Shown here: piece by piece, positions 51,902 through 62,404 of the stretch
Position numbering within the stretch: position 1 is the first letter of the stretch
How the letters are laid out: every line of letters starts with the position of its first letter
From: Lysobacterales bacterium
GTDB taxonomy: Bacteria > Pseudomonadota > Gammaproteobacteria > Xanthomonadales > Ahniellaceae
Direction: 5' to 3'
Assembly: GCA_016703225.1 (NCBI GenBank)
Contig: JADJCM010000002.1
Location: 124,001 to 188,000, forward strand
Length of the DNA: 64,000 nt
The notes under the pieces: generated by a model
The model's database searches: none
What the model saw: the letters and a program-made list of their open reading frames with translations, nothing else
What the model was told of the DNA's origin: nothing
Made by a program: the position numbers and the translations under genes

Positions 51902-52888
51902 GTGAAACTCGCATCCCTCAAGCAAGGCGGTCGTGACGGCACATTGATCGTGGTGAGCCGCGATTTGACCCGCGCGGTCGTGGCCGCAGGCATCGCACCT
52001 ACCCTGCAGCAGGCGCTGGAAGACTGGAGTACCACGGCGCCGCGTCTGCGGGCCTTGTCCCACGAACTGAATGCGGGGCGTGCCGGGCACACATTCGCTC
52101 TCGACATGGATGCGCTGGCGGCGCCGCTGCCGCGGGCCTACGAGTTTGTCGACGGCAGCGCCTATCTGCCGCACGTGGTCCGCGTGCGCAAGGCGCGTGG
52201 TGCGGAGGTTCCGACCAGCTTCTACACCGATCCGCTGATGTACCAGGCAACAGGCGCCGGCTTCCTCGGCCCGCGCGACGAAGTGGTAGTGCCGAGCGAG
52301 AGTTACGGCATCGATCTCGAAGCCGAAGTCGTGGTCGTCACCGACGACGTGCCGATGGCGGTGACGCCGCAGGCGGCGGCGGACCACATCCGGCTGGTCG
52401 GCTTGATCAACGATGTCAGCCTGCGCAACCTGATTCCCGATGAGTTGGCGAAGGGCTTCGGGTTTCTGCAGTCGAAGCCGCGCTCGGGCCTGAGCCCGGT
52501 CTTCGCGACTCCGGACGAACTCGGTGACGCCTGGATCGACAGCAAGGTGCATCTGGCGCTGACCACGCACATCAACGGGATCTGGTTCGGTGCCCCCGAG
52601 GCTGGAGTCGACATGCAATTCAATTTCGCGCAGCTGATTGCGCATGCCGCCAAGACGCGGCCGCTTTCGGCCGGAACCATCGTCGGTTCGGGCACGGTGG
52701 CGAACGAGGACGTTGGTCTTGGTGCGTCCTGCTTTGCCGAACAGCGTACCGTCGAGGCCCTGCGCGACGGCAAGCCGAGCACGCCATTCATGAAGTATGG
52801 TGACATCGTGCGTATCGAGATGTTCGACCGCAGCGGGCACAGCGTTTTCGGGGCGATCGAGCAGCGCATGGCACCGCTGATCCGCTGA
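51902..52888 (+). CDS. fah: Fumarylacetoacetate hydrolase
   Basis: This enzyme splits fumarylacetoacetate into fumarate and acetoacetate, the last step of the pathway. The 328-residue protein of the FAH fold has SFYTDPLMYQATGAGFLGP, GIDLEAEVVVVTDDVP with metal-binding Glu residues, INDVSLRNLIPDELAKGFGFLQSKP and AGTIVGSGTVANED. The GTG at 51902 has AAGGAG upstream; the frame is open further up inside the vapC gene, which argues for this start. Confidence 0.94.
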   Translation: MKLASLKQGGRDGTLIVVSRDLTRAVVAAGIAPTLQQALEDWSTTAPRLRALSHELNAGRAGHTFALDMDALAAPLPRAYEFVDGSAYLPHVVRVRKARGAEVPTSFYTDPLMYQATGAGFLGPRDEVVVPSESYGIDLEAEVVVVTDDVPMAVTPQAAADHIRLVGLINDVSLRNLIPDELAKGFGFLQSKPRSGLSPVFATPDELGDAWIDSKVHLALTTHINGIWFGAPEAGVDMQFNFAQLIAHAAKTRPLSAGTIVGSGTVANEDVGLGASCFAEQRTVEALRDGKPSTPFMKYGDIVRIEMFDRSGHSVFGAIEQRMAPLIR

Positions 52889-52958
52889 TTCTGGCCGCAG
52901 TTGTTGCCGTACCGGGCCTGAGCTAGATTCAGGGCCGGGCCGAGGGAGGATGGCAGGC

Positions 52959-53621
52959 GTGGACAGCACGATCCGGCTTTATAGCTACTGGCGATCCAGT
53001 GCCTCGTATCGGGTGCGCATCGCGCTGAACCTCAAGCAACTCAAGCATGAGGTAGTGCCGGTGAATCTGGTGCGCGAGGGCGGCGAGCACCACAGCGCCG
53101 AATTCCACCAACTCAATCCGCAGGAACGTGTGCCGGTGTTGATCGACGGCGGGCGTGTCATTCGCCAGTCGCTCGCGATCATCGAGTACCTGGAGGAGGT
53201 CTATGACGGCAACCACCTGTTGCCGGGCACTGCGCGCGAGCGCGCGCGGGCTCGTGGCTTGGCCCACCTGATTGCGACGGACATCTCGCCGATGGGCAAT
53301 CTTGGGGTGCTGCAGTATCTGGAGTCGGAAGACGGCATGCCGCAGATCGAGCGCGAGCGATGGGTCCGCACCTGGATCACGCGCGGTTTCGCCGCACTTG
53401 AGGAACTGCTCGCCGACAATCCATCCACCGGCGATTTCTGCGAGGGCGACGTACCCTCGATCGCGGACTGCTGCCTGGTGCCGCAGGTCTACAACGCGCG
53501 CCGCTACGAGGTCGACCTGGCGCCGTTCCCGACCATTCGCCGCATCGACGCGCGCTGCCTGACGCTGCCCGCGTTCGACGCCGCGCGCCCCGAGAGGCAG
53601 CCGGACGCGCCGGCGCCCTGA
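52959..53621 (+). CDS. maiA: Maleylacetoacetate isomerase
   Basis: MaiA is a zeta-class glutathione transferase that isomerises maleylacetoacetate. The protein reads LYSYWRSSASYRVRIALNLK with the SSxS(C)xxRVRIAL active-site motif, NPQERVPVLIDGG and QSLAIIEYLEE, then an alpha-helical C-terminal domain with CCLVPQVYNARRY. The start is taken as GTG 52959, about 8 bases after GGGAGG; an ATG at 52950 lies too close to that site. It is the last gene of the tyrosine cluster. Confidence 0.94.
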   Translation: MDSTIRLYSYWRSSASYRVRIALNLKQLKHEVVPVNLVREGGEHHSAEFHQLNPQERVPVLIDGGRVIRQSLAIIEYLEEVYDGNHLLPGTARERARARGLAHLIATDISPMGNLGVLQYLESEDGMPQIERERWVRTWITRGFAALEELLADNPSTGDFCEGDVPSIADCCLVPQVYNARRYEVDLAPFPTIRRIDARCLTLPAFDAARPERQPDAPAP

Positions 53622-53627
53622 GCGGGA

Positions 53628-54731
53628 TCAATAGGCGTTCGGATCGTAAGGGTCGTGCTCGGCGCCGCCGCCGCCCTCGGCGAGGCGGATCTTGAGCGCG
53701 AGGCCATCGCGCGAGTCCGCCTTGTTCAGCGCCTCTTCCAGTTCGACCTTGCCGTCCTTGTACAGCCGGAACAGGGCCTGGTCGAAGGTCTGCATGCCTT
53801 CCTCGAGCGAGCGGTCCATCGCTTCCTTGATCTCGTGCACCTGCTGCCGGCGCATCATGTCGCGGATCACCGGCGTGTTGATCAGGATCTCCACCGCGGG
53901 CAGGCGCTTGCCGTCCTTGCCGAGCACCAGTCGCTGCGAAACCACGGCCTTCAGGTTCAGCGACAGGTTCATCAGCACGTTCTTGTGCGAAGCCTCGGGG
54001 AAGAAGTTCAGGATGCGCTCGATGGTCTGGTCGGCGTTGTTGGAATGCAGTGTCGCCAGGCAGAGGTGGCCGGTCTCGGAGAACGCGATCGCGGCCTCCA
54101 TCGTTTCCTCGTCGCGAATTTCGCCGATCAAGATCACGTCCGGCGCCTCGCGCATCGCGTTCTTCAGCGCTTCGTGGTAGCTGCGTGTATCTAGGCCAAC
54201 CTCGCGCTGATTGACGATCGACTTCTTGTGCCGATGCAGGAATTCGATCGGATCCTCGATCGTGAGGATGTGCCCGCTGCTGTTGCTGTTGCGATGGTCG
54301 ATCATCGCTGCGAGCGAGGTCGACTTGCCCGAGCCGGTGGCGCCGACCACCAGGATCAGTCCGCGCGGCTCCATGATCAGGTCGCTGAGCACCTTCGGCA
54401 GCTTGAGCATGTCGAAGGTCGGGATCTCGCTCTTGATCGCGCGGATGACCATGCCGACTTCGCCGCGCTGCTTGAATACGTTGACGCGGAAGCGACCGGC
54501 TTCCTTGACCGCGATCGCGATGTTGAGCTCGAGATCGCGCTCGAACGCCGGCACCTGGCCTTCGTCCATCAGCGAATAGGCGATCTTCTTGACCATGCCC
54601 CCGGGCAGGCCGGTGTTGCCGAGCGGATACAGCTTGCCCTCGACCTTGATGTTCACCGGGGCGCCGGTGGTCAGGAACATGTCCGACGCACCCTTCTCCG
54701 CCATCAGTTTCAGGAAGTAGCCGATATCCAT
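53628..54731 (-). CDS. pilU: Type IV pilus twitching motility ATPase PilU
   Basis: PilU is a PilT-like hexameric ATPase that powers pilus retraction as an accessory to PilT. The 367-residue protein starts MDIGYFLKLMAEKGASDMFLTTGAP, typical of PilU. It has Walker A GATGSGKST, the Asp box DPIEFLH region, Walker B DVILIGEIRD and the His box TGHLCLATLHSNNA. No pilT is adjacent. The ATG at 54731 follows GAGG; the frame is open to 54818 but lacks an SD there. Convergent with maiA. Confidence 0.95.
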   Translation of the reverse strand: MDIGYFLKLMAEKGASDMFLTTGAPVNIKVEGKLYPLGNTGLPGGMVKKIAYSLMDEGQVPAFERDLELNIAIAVKEAGRFRVNVFKQRGEVGMVIRAIKSEIPTFDMLKLPKVLSDLIMEPRGLILVVGATGSGKSTSLAAMIDHRNSNSSGHILTIEDPIEFLHRHKKSIVNQREVGLDTRSYHEALKNAMREAPDVILIGEIRDEETMEAAIAFSETGHLCLATLHSNNADQTIERILNFFPEASHKNVLMNLSLNLKAVVSQRLVLGKDGKRLPAVEILINTPVIRDMMRRQQVHEIKEAMDRSLEEGMQTFDQALFRLYKDGKVELEEALNKADSRDGLALKIRLAEGGGGAEHDPYDPNAY

Positions 54732-54820
54732 GCGCGCCTCACCCGTTCGTCTTGTTGCCGTTGCGTCTTGTCGTTGCAAACGCCGCTGGGGCTTTCCACA
54801 ATACCCGGCAATCAGCATGC

Positions 54821-55198
54821 ATGCGACTTATGACATTTCCCCGATTGAAAATCCATCTTCCCGGTCTCCTTCTGCTGGCGCTGGCGGGGTGCGTATCGGT
54901 CCCTGATCCCACCGCCGACATCGAGCGTTCGGCGCTGCTGGTGCAGGGCGCACTGGCGGCGCAGGCCGAGGTATATGCGCCGGTGGAGCTGCGTTCTGCA
55001 AAGGAGCGCATGGCGCAGGCGCGCAGCGCACTGGCTGGCGGCGACCGCCGGCGCGCAGCACGATGGGCGGCGCAGGGTGAGGCCGAGGCCGAATTGGCGA
55101 TGGCGCGTGCGCGCCTCGCACGCTTGCGCGCAGCGACCGCGGCGCAATCGGCGGAGAATGCAAAATTGCGTGCCGAACTGCTTGGGGAGTCGCCATGA
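54821..55198 (+). CDS. DUF4398 lipoprotein
   Basis: The 125-residue protein has a signal peptide with lipobox LALAGC, then a helical domain with AALVQGALAAQAEVYAPVELRSAKERMAQA-type heptads, matching DUF4398. The ATG at 54821 (or 54830) is used. It overlaps the next OmpA-like gene by ATGA, and the two probably act together in the envelope. Role unknown. Confidence 0.82.
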   Translation: MRLMTFPRLKIHLPGLLLLALAGCVSVPDPTADIERSALLVQGALAAQAEVYAPVELRSAKERMAQARSALAGGDRRRAARWAAQGEAEAELAMARARLARLRAATAAQSAENAKLRAELLGESP

Positions 55199-56175
55199 GC
55201 CGTTTGCGCGCCCTCTCCCTGGTCTTCCTGCTCGGCGGCGCCCTTCCGGTCGATGCGGCCAGGCGTGACCTTGAATACGAACGCATCGAGCAGCAACTGC
55301 GTGCCTTCGAGGCCGATCCCGAGATCGGCAGTCTGGCTCCGGCCGAAAGCTCGCGCGTGCGCGAGACGCTGGCGCAGATGAAATTGGCGGGCATGCGTGG
55401 TGAAGAGCGCGAGCATCTGTCCTACCTGGCGGAACGGCGCCTCGATGGTGCGATCGCCGCCGCCAACGCTGTGCATGAGGAAAGGCTCCTGACCCAGCTG
55501 CAGCGTGAACGCGATCAGATCCTGCTCGAGGCCAGTCGCCGCGATGCCGAGATGTCGCGACTCGAAGCCGAGAAGCTGCGTCTGCAATCGTTGGCGCGTG
55601 CCGAGGAAGCCGAGCGCGCGCGCAGCGACGCCGATGCTGCACGTGCCGAAAGCGTCGAGAGCGCGGCGCTCGCCGATGCCGCCCGCGCCGAAGCGGATCA
55701 GGCGCGACGCGTGGCGCAGGCACAGTCAGCCGAGGCCGAACTGGCCAAGCGCGAGGCCGAACTGGCAGTGGCCGCCGCTGACAGCCTGCGTATGCAGATG
55801 CAGTCGCTGACCGCGCGCGAGGAGGCACGCGGCAGCGTGATGACCCTGGGCGAGGCGGTGTTCGCTGCCGGGCGTTCGCAGTTGCTGCCCGAGGCCATCG
55901 AGAATCTCGACACCGTCGTGGACTTCGTCAATCGCGACGTCACGCGCAGCGTGCGCATCGAAGGACATACCGACGCCAGCGGCAGCGACAATGCCAATCA
56001 GGTGCTGTCGCAGCAGCGTGCGGATGCGGTGCTGGCGGCGCTCGCGGCACGCGGAGTCGATGCCGCGCGCATGACCGCGATCGGTCGCGGGGAGACGGTC
56101 CCGGTGGCTTCCAACGAGAGCGCCGAGGGCAAGGCCCGAAATCGCCGCGTCGAGATCATCTTGCTCGGTCGATAA
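55195..56175 (+). CDS. OmpA-family protein with coiled-coil
   Basis: The 326-residue protein has a signal peptide (ends VDA-ARR), a long Ala/Glu/Arg coiled-coil (about 90-205) and a C-terminal OmpA domain (about 212-326) with EGHTDASGS and LSQQRADAVLAALAARGVD. The last of these is the region that binds peptidoglycan. It is co-transcribed with the DUF4398 lipoprotein by a 4-base overlap. Confidence 0.92.
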   Translation: MSRLRALSLVFLLGGALPVDAARRDLEYERIEQQLRAFEADPEIGSLAPAESSRVRETLAQMKLAGMRGEEREHLSYLAERRLDGAIAAANAVHEERLLTQLQRERDQILLEASRRDAEMSRLEAEKLRLQSLARAEEAERARSDADAARAESVESAALADAARAEADQARRVAQAQSAEAELAKREAELAVAAADSLRMQMQSLTAREEARGSVMTLGEAVFAAGRSQLLPEAIENLDTVVDFVNRDVTRSVRIEGHTDASGSDNANQVLSQQRADAVLAALAARGVDAARMTAIGRGETVPVASNESAEGKARNRRVEIILLGR

Positions 56176-56492
56176 CGTTTTCTTAACTCGCAACCGGCTG
56201 TTTTTTCGGGCGTCGAAAACGGGCAGAAATCCGGCTTGCCGGGCTTCCGGGAACGGAGTAGGTTCGAGCCACATGCCGCACCGTATCGATGTCCGGCATG
56301 GCAGGAAGGTCCGACGATGCAAGCCTGTTGCAGTCTCGAGGAAGCCGCCGCCGACCACCACCGGGTGCGTCGGCATCAGGTTGATGCCGCGCGCCGCAAT
56401 CCGGACCCGTGCCCCCCACGCGCACCCACGTCGACGGCTTCGTGCAGGCGTCGACGCGCCGTGGCGCCTTTGCATGCAGAGGAGGTCAGCTG
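56176..56492. other. Non-coding gap between the OmpA gene and ydcH-like gene
   Basis: These 317 bases have no convincing gene. A TTTTTT run (about 56200) follows ccggct but no strong stem precedes it. Short open frames (to 85 residues) lack SD and context. The end contains the gaggagg site of the next gene. I see nothing else in it. Confidence 0.6.
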
Positions 56493-56705
56493 ATGTTCGA
56501 ATCACAACAGCGTGAAGTCGAGGCGATGATGAGCCAGAGCCCGGAGTTCCGGAGTCTGTTCCTCAAGCATCGCGAACTCGACAAGCAGGTCCGTGACGCC
56601 GAGTTGGGCGTGCTGCCCATCGACGACGTGACCCTGGTTCGGTTGAAGAAAGAGAAGTTGTGGGCCAAGGACAAGCTCACCAACATCTGGGAGCACAGGG
56701 CCTGA
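56493..56705 (+). CDS. YdcH-like (DUF465) small protein
   Basis: The 70-residue product starts MFESQQREVEAMM and consists of two helices with SPEFRSLFLKHRELDKQV and VRLKKEKLWAKDKL, matching DUF465/YdcH. A gaggagg SD precedes the ATG. Function is unknown. The cbs gene starts 183 bases downstream. Confidence 0.85.
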   Translation: MFESQQREVEAMMSQSPEFRSLFLKHRELDKQVRDAELGVLPIDDVTLVRLKKEKLWAKDKLTNIWEHRA

Positions 56706-56888
56706 GGCGTCGCCGCACACGGAGTGCGGCAGGAATCGTGCAGGGCAGGACCCTGCGGTGGGAGCAGCCGGAACGGATTGCGCAGGCAGACGGTGCTCCT
56801 CGGCGGCGGCCGGTGGCGAATGCCCCGGCCGTTCGCTTTTGTGGCTCGGCGGCTATCATCCTGCGCTCCTTCGCAGCGGAAGCCGGTC

Positions 56889-58258
<1,370 letters not shown>

Positions 58259-58495
58259 TCGCCCTTGCGCATGATGGCCTTCACTCCGCGTGCACAATGC
58301 GGATCGGCGCGGTCGGAGGTCGTGTGTGTCGCTACCCGGCTCGTTCAGGCGCGAGCCGCAGAATGGCGGCCGGGTGCGGGACTGCCCGCGGCGGGCGTGG
58401 CCGGAGGCCTGCGGCTGGACGTCACGGGTTCATGCTTGGAGTCTTCGCGTTATAAAGTTACACTTGTCGCCGTCAAGGGCTGAACGTGTGAACTC

Positions 58496-58951
58496 ATGAG
58501 TGCCGACTCCGTCGCGAACCAGTTGCCCGAACGATCGCGGCGTTGGCACCAGCGGCTGGATTGGTTGGGTGCCGGCGCTTCGTTTGTCTGCGCGCTGCAC
58601 TGTGCCGCGTTGCCGGTGGTGCTCGCATTGGCACCGCTCGCGGGTGCGCACTGGTTGGCTTCGCATCGCTTCGATCAGTGGGCGGTGTCGGTCGCGTTGT
58701 TGTTTGGCGCCGCAGTGATCGGCGCGGCTTACTGCACCCATCGCTGGCGACAGGTGCTGGCGATGTACCTGGGTTCGGCGCTGCTGATGTTGGCCGCCGC
58801 GTTCTTCGTCCACGAGCCGGCATGGCTGCATGCCGCCATGCTCGTCGCTGGGGGGCTGCTGCTGGCGCTGACGCATTTGTCCAACCGTCGCAGCGCCCGG
58901 CGCCACGGTTGCACACGCAACCTGTGGGCCGAGCTACTCGGTCTGGATTGA
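58496..58951 (+). CDS. MerC-like membrane protein
   Basis: The 151-residue protein has four hydrophobic segments and DWLGAGASFVCALHCAALPVV with the Cys pair typical of MerC-type mercury or metal transport proteins. The C-terminal end is basic with a Cys. It starts at the ATG 58496. The 237-base gap before it (58259-58495) holds no gene. Metal specificity is unknown, and chromosomal MerC-like proteins are often not linked to mercury resistance. Confidence 0.8.
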   Translation: MSADSVANQLPERSRRWHQRLDWLGAGASFVCALHCAALPVVLALAPLAGAHWLASHRFDQWAVSVALLFGAAVIGAAYCTHRWRQVLAMYLGSALLMLAAAFFVHEPAWLHAAMLVAGGLLLALTHLSNRRSARRHGCTRNLWAELLGLD

Positions 58952-59016
58952 GCGCAGCGCTGGATTCGCGCGCGATTTGCTAGGCTCGCCGTTTGCTTCG
59001 GCGAGGACTCGTACCG

Positions 59017-60057
59017 ATGAACCCGGATTCACCCCCCGCTCCCGCCTTCGAGATCAATTTTTCGCGTGGTTTCGAGGGCTGGCTGCGCGATGCCGGGGTG
59101 AGTATCGGTTGCACCACCTATCAGGCCGGCAAGGTGTTCCTGTTCGGTTCCAGCGCCAACGGAGTGGCGATCGCCGAGCGCACCTTTGCCCGTTGCATGG
59201 GGCTGGCCGCCGGCAGCGACCGTTTCTATCTGGCCAGCCTGTACCAACTGTGGCGGTTCAACAACATGCTTGGGCCGGGCGAGAATTACCAGGGCTACGA
59301 CCGTCTGTTCGTGCCCCAGGTCGGCTGGACCACTGGCGATGTTGATGTGCACGACATCGGCATCGATCGCGATGGCCAGCCGGTATTCGTCAACACCCTG
59401 TTCAGTTGCCTGGCGCGGCCGTCGCAGCAGGCGAGCTTCGAGGTGATCTGGAAGCCGCCGTTCATCAGCAAGCTGGCGGCCGAGGATCGCTGTCATCTGA
59501 ACGGTCTGGCGATGGTCGAGGGCGCGCCGGTGTACGTGACCCTGATCAGTCAGGCCGACGCCGCCGAGGGCTGGCGCGAACATCGTGCCAACGGTGGTCT
59601 GGTCATGGACATTCGCAGCAACGAAATCATTTGCAGCGGGCTATCGATGCCGCACTCGCCGCGCTGGTACCGTGGCAAGCTGTGGCTGCTCAATTCCGGC
59701 AATGGCGAACTCGGCACGGTCGATCTGGCCAGCGGTCGATTCGAGCCGGTGTGTGTGGTGCCGGGCTACGCGCGCGGCCTGGCTTTCGTCGGCGACTACG
59801 CTCTGGTCGGGCTGTCGCGGGCGCGCAATCGCTCGTTCAGCGGGCTCGGACTCGACCGGCAACTGGCCGATCGCAGGGTCACGGCACGCTGCGGCATCGC
59901 CGTGATCGATCTTTCCACCGGCGACCAGGTGCACAGCGTGGGTTTCGAGGGCATGGTCGAAGAGCTCTACGACGTGGCGGTGATCCCTGCGGCGCGGCGG
60001 CCGATGCTGCTCGGCTTCAAGTCCGACGAAATCAGGCGGATGATTCGGCCGGCCTGA
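59017..60057 (+). CDS. TIGR03032-family (DUF4915) protein
   Basis: The 346-residue protein reads NFSRGFEGWLRDAGVSIGCTTYQAGKVFLFG, matching the opening of the TIGR03032 family (from memory), and a beta-propeller-like body with HDIGIDRDGQPVFVNTLFSCLA, CHLNGLAM and HSPRWYRGKLWLLNSG. The ATG at 59017 follows a gaggac-like site; a GTG at 58993 is also in frame. It appears cytoplasmic (no signal peptide). Function is unknown. Confidence 0.8.
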   Translation: MNPDSPPAPAFEINFSRGFEGWLRDAGVSIGCTTYQAGKVFLFGSSANGVAIAERTFARCMGLAAGSDRFYLASLYQLWRFNNMLGPGENYQGYDRLFVPQVGWTTGDVDVHDIGIDRDGQPVFVNTLFSCLARPSQQASFEVIWKPPFISKLAAEDRCHLNGLAMVEGAPVYVTLISQADAAEGWREHRANGGLVMDIRSNEIICSGLSMPHSPRWYRGKLWLLNSGNGELGTVDLASGRFEPVCVVPGYARGLAFVGDYALVGLSRARNRSFSGLGLDRQLADRRVTARCGIAVIDLSTGDQVHSVGFEGMVEELYDVAVIPAARRPMLLGFKSDEIRRMIRPA

Positions 60058-60059
60058 AC

Positions 60060-61499
60060 TCAGCTGCCCTCAAAGCCATTGGCAAAAATCGACTCGCTTC
60101 GGTGACCGAACAGCACATAGCTGCTGCCGGAATTGCTGCCATTCGGGTCGGCAAAGTGAGCCCCGACAATCAGGTCATCAACCCCATCCCCATTGATATC
60201 CCCGGCTGAGCTGACCGAGATGCCGGAATGGTCATCTGCCGCTACGCCATCGAGACGAAAGCCGTTCGCGCCGTTCAGGGCGGAGAGCGCGAACGTCGCG
60301 GCAAACGGCGAGGTCTTGCCAAACAGCACATAGCTGCTGCCGGAGTAGCTGCCATTCGGGTCGGCGAACGGCGCGCCGATGACCAGGTCGTCTAGGCCAT
60401 CGTCATTGAGATCGCCGGCCGCGCTGACAGAGAGGCCGGATACGTCGCTCACCGCTGCGCCATCGAGTCGAAATCCATCCGTGCCGTTTAGGGCAGACAG
60501 CGCCAGCGTCGCCGCGAACGGCGTGTTCTTGCCGAAGACCACATAGCTGCTGCCCGATTGGCTGCCATTCGGGTCGGCACCAAACGCTCCGATGATCAGA
60601 TCGTCAAGACCATCGCCATTAATATCTCCGGCTGCCCTGACCGCGTAGCCAGAGATGTCAGCCGCCGCCGCGCCATCGAGGCGAAAGCCATCCGTGCCGT
60701 TCAGGGCAGACAGCGCCAGCGTCGCCGCGAACGGCGTGTTCTTGCCGAACACCACATAGGTGCTGCCGGATAGGCTGCCATTCGGGTCGGCTTGAAACGC
60801 ACCGACGATCAGATCGTCCTCGCCATCGCCATTGATGTCCCCAGCCGCGCTGACCGAGCGGCCAGAACGGTCATCCGCGGCCACGCCATCGAGACGAAAG
60901 CCGTTTGTGCCGTTCAGGGCAGAAAGCGTCAGCGTCGCCGCAAACTCAGTGGACTTGCCGAACACCACATAGCTGCTGCCGGAATTAGTGCCGTTCGGGT
61001 CGGCGAGAGGCGCCCCGATGGTCAGATCGTCCCGGCCATCGCCATTGATATCCCCGGCCGCGCTGACCCAGCGGCCGGAACTGTTACCCGATGCCGCGCC
61101 ATCGAGACGAAAGCCGTCGGTGCCGTTCAGTGAAGACAGCGCCAGCGTCGCAGCAAACGGCGCGTTCTTGCCGAACACCACATAGCTGCTGCCGGAATTA
61201 GTGCCGTTCGGGTCGGCGAGATGCGCCCCGACGATCAAATCGCCCAGGCCATCGCCGTTGATATCCCCGGCCCCGCTGACCGAGTAGCCGGATAGGTCAC
61301 CCGCCGAAGCGCCATCGAGACGAAAGCCGTTCGCACCGTTCAGGCTGCCCAGGTTGATGACAGCCGGAAACGCCTGCGCCTGCGCGTGGCTGACCAGGGC
61401 GCCGGACAGGATCAGCGCGGTGATGCTGAGCGCCAGCGGGCAACGCCGTGGCAAGGTCGGCAGGCGCTGGCTAGCGGGAACGCCGCGGAGTGTGGTCAT
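60060..61499 (-). CDS. Exported FG-GAP (integrin-like) repeat protein with GFE tail
   Basis: The 479-residue protein has a signal peptide (ALSITALILSGALVSHAQA) and six near-identical FG-GAP repeats with Ca-binding GDINGDGLDDLIIGA, beginning LSALNGTDGFRLDGAA. At DNA level the repeats recur every 213 bases (71 residues), with one 216-base step. They form a beta-propeller. It ends SIFANGFEGS, the fourth copy of the shared tail. The ATG at 61499 follows a GGAG site; an ATG at 61514 is also in frame. Its stop is 2 bases from the convergent TIGR03032 gene. Confidence 0.9.
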   Translation of the reverse strand: MTTLRGVPASQRLPTLPRRCPLALSITALILSGALVSHAQAQAFPAVINLGSLNGANGFRLDGASAGDLSGYSVSGAGDINGDGLGDLIVGAHLADPNGTNSGSSYVVFGKNAPFAATLALSSLNGTDGFRLDGAASGNSSGRWVSAAGDINGDGRDDLTIGAPLADPNGTNSGSSYVVFGKSTEFAATLTLSALNGTNGFRLDGVAADDRSGRSVSAAGDINGDGEDDLIVGAFQADPNGSLSGSTYVVFGKNTPFAATLALSALNGTDGFRLDGAAAADISGYAVRAAGDINGDGLDDLIIGAFGADPNGSQSGSSYVVFGKNTPFAATLALSALNGTDGFRLDGAAVSDVSGLSVSAAGDLNDDGLDDLVIGAPFADPNGSYSGSSYVLFGKTSPFAATFALSALNGANGFRLDGVAADDHSGISVSSAGDINGDGVDDLIVGAHFADPNGSNSGSSYVLFGHRSESIFANGFEGS

Positions 61500-61649
61500 G
61501 ACGAAAGTCTCCAAGCTCTGAGTGAATGGGTGTTCCCGGCAATGCGCGCTTGCACCCAGTTGCCCTCAACGCCATTGCCAAAGATCATGATATTGCGAAC
61601 GCACGTACATGGCTGCCACAAGCAATCCCGAATGATGTCGCGGCGGTGC

Positions 61650-62067
61650 TTACGCCAGACCACGCAAGCGCAGGTACGCTTGCCGCGGCGCGATTACTGG
61701 CAGGCCCTGCACCGCGCCCAGTCCCAGCAACGCCTTGTCGCCGGTGACGAACAGATCGGCGTGCGCGGCCAGTGCGGCAGCGATAACCGGTGCGTCGTCC
61801 GCATCCGGAAAGTCCGGCGGCGGCAGCCAGGTTCCGTTCGCGATTTCGCGCGCGCTCGTCATTGTCGCGCGCGGCATCGAGGGCGGGTTCAGTGGCTTGG
61901 AGCTTGTCGCGCAGGGTGCGCAGCACTTCGTCGCGAACCGGCGCGCACAGCATCAGTTCGAAGCCTGCATGTCCATGGTGCTGCAATGCATGGCGCAGCA
62001 GATCAGCGCATAGTCCTCGTGCCACGAGACCGCTCAGCCAGACGTTGCTGTCAAACACGACCTTCAA
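61650..62067 (-). pseudogene. PIN-family toxin gene with frameshift
   Basis: The first frame (from ATG 62067) reads KVVFDSNVWLSGLVARGL, the PIN start with the first Asp, to about ATEPALDAARD. The other frame then supplies NGTWLPPPDFPDADDAPVIAAAL, DLFVTGDKALLGLGA and the end at 61650. The switch lies near 61860-61880 and would need a one-base change. This is a TIGR00305-like (PIN_3) toxin. The ATG overlaps the antitoxin stop. Either it is inactivated or the shift is a sequencing error. Confidence 0.75.
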
Positions 62068-62279
62068 GAGAAATCCCGAAAGACGTCCTCGTCGCTCAGG
62101 TAGCCAGCTTTTTCCGCCAGCGGCAGCAGCAGGCTGCGTGCGCGTTCCAACTCGGCCAGCGCCGTCTGGCGGCGCAGCATCTCACGCACCAGATCGCTCT
62201 TGCTGCGCCTGGTGACACGCGCCAACTCGGCCAACTGTGCGTCGAGCGCATCGTCGAGGCGAATGGTGAGGGTGGACAT
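62064..62279 (-). CDS. Ribbon-helix-helix antitoxin paired with the PIN toxin
   Basis: The 71-residue protein begins MSTLTIRLDDALDAQLAELARVTRRSKSDLVREMLRR, a clear ribbon-helix-helix, with a C-terminal tail that would bind the toxin. Start ATG 62279 is used over an in-frame ATG at 62327, which gives an unlikely basic leader. The stop overlaps the toxin start (ATGA). Confidence 0.86.
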   Translation of the reverse strand: MSTLTIRLDDALDAQLAELARVTRRSKSDLVREMLRRQTALAELERARSLLLPLAEKAGYLSDEDVFRDFS

Positions 62280-62309
62280 GAACGCTCCGCGCTTGCCTGT
62301 ACGACAATG

Positions 62310-62329
62310 TAGCACGCGGGCTAGCACGC
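62310..62329. promoter_or_regulatory. Direct repeat upstream of the third antitoxin gene
   Basis: TAGCACGC occurs at 62310-62317 and 62322-62329, a 12-bp period, 31-50 bases before the antitoxin ATG. Such repeats can be ribbon-helix-helix operators. The evidence is only the repeat and its position. Confidence 0.4.
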
Positions 62330-62404
62330 CTCGATCGGCCGTTCATTTGTGGCGGATTCACTGCTAGCCTTCGCGGCCAAACTCGAATCAGGAGCAGAAA
62401 CAAG

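Noticed and set aside
58448..58470. Zur-like box (GTTATAAAGTTAC) before the MerC-like gene
   Set aside because: It is not a palindrome and matches only one half-site.
60060..61499. CRISPR array suggested by regular repetition
   Set aside because: The 213-base period is in frame with six FG-GAP protein repeats; no short repeats with unique spacers.
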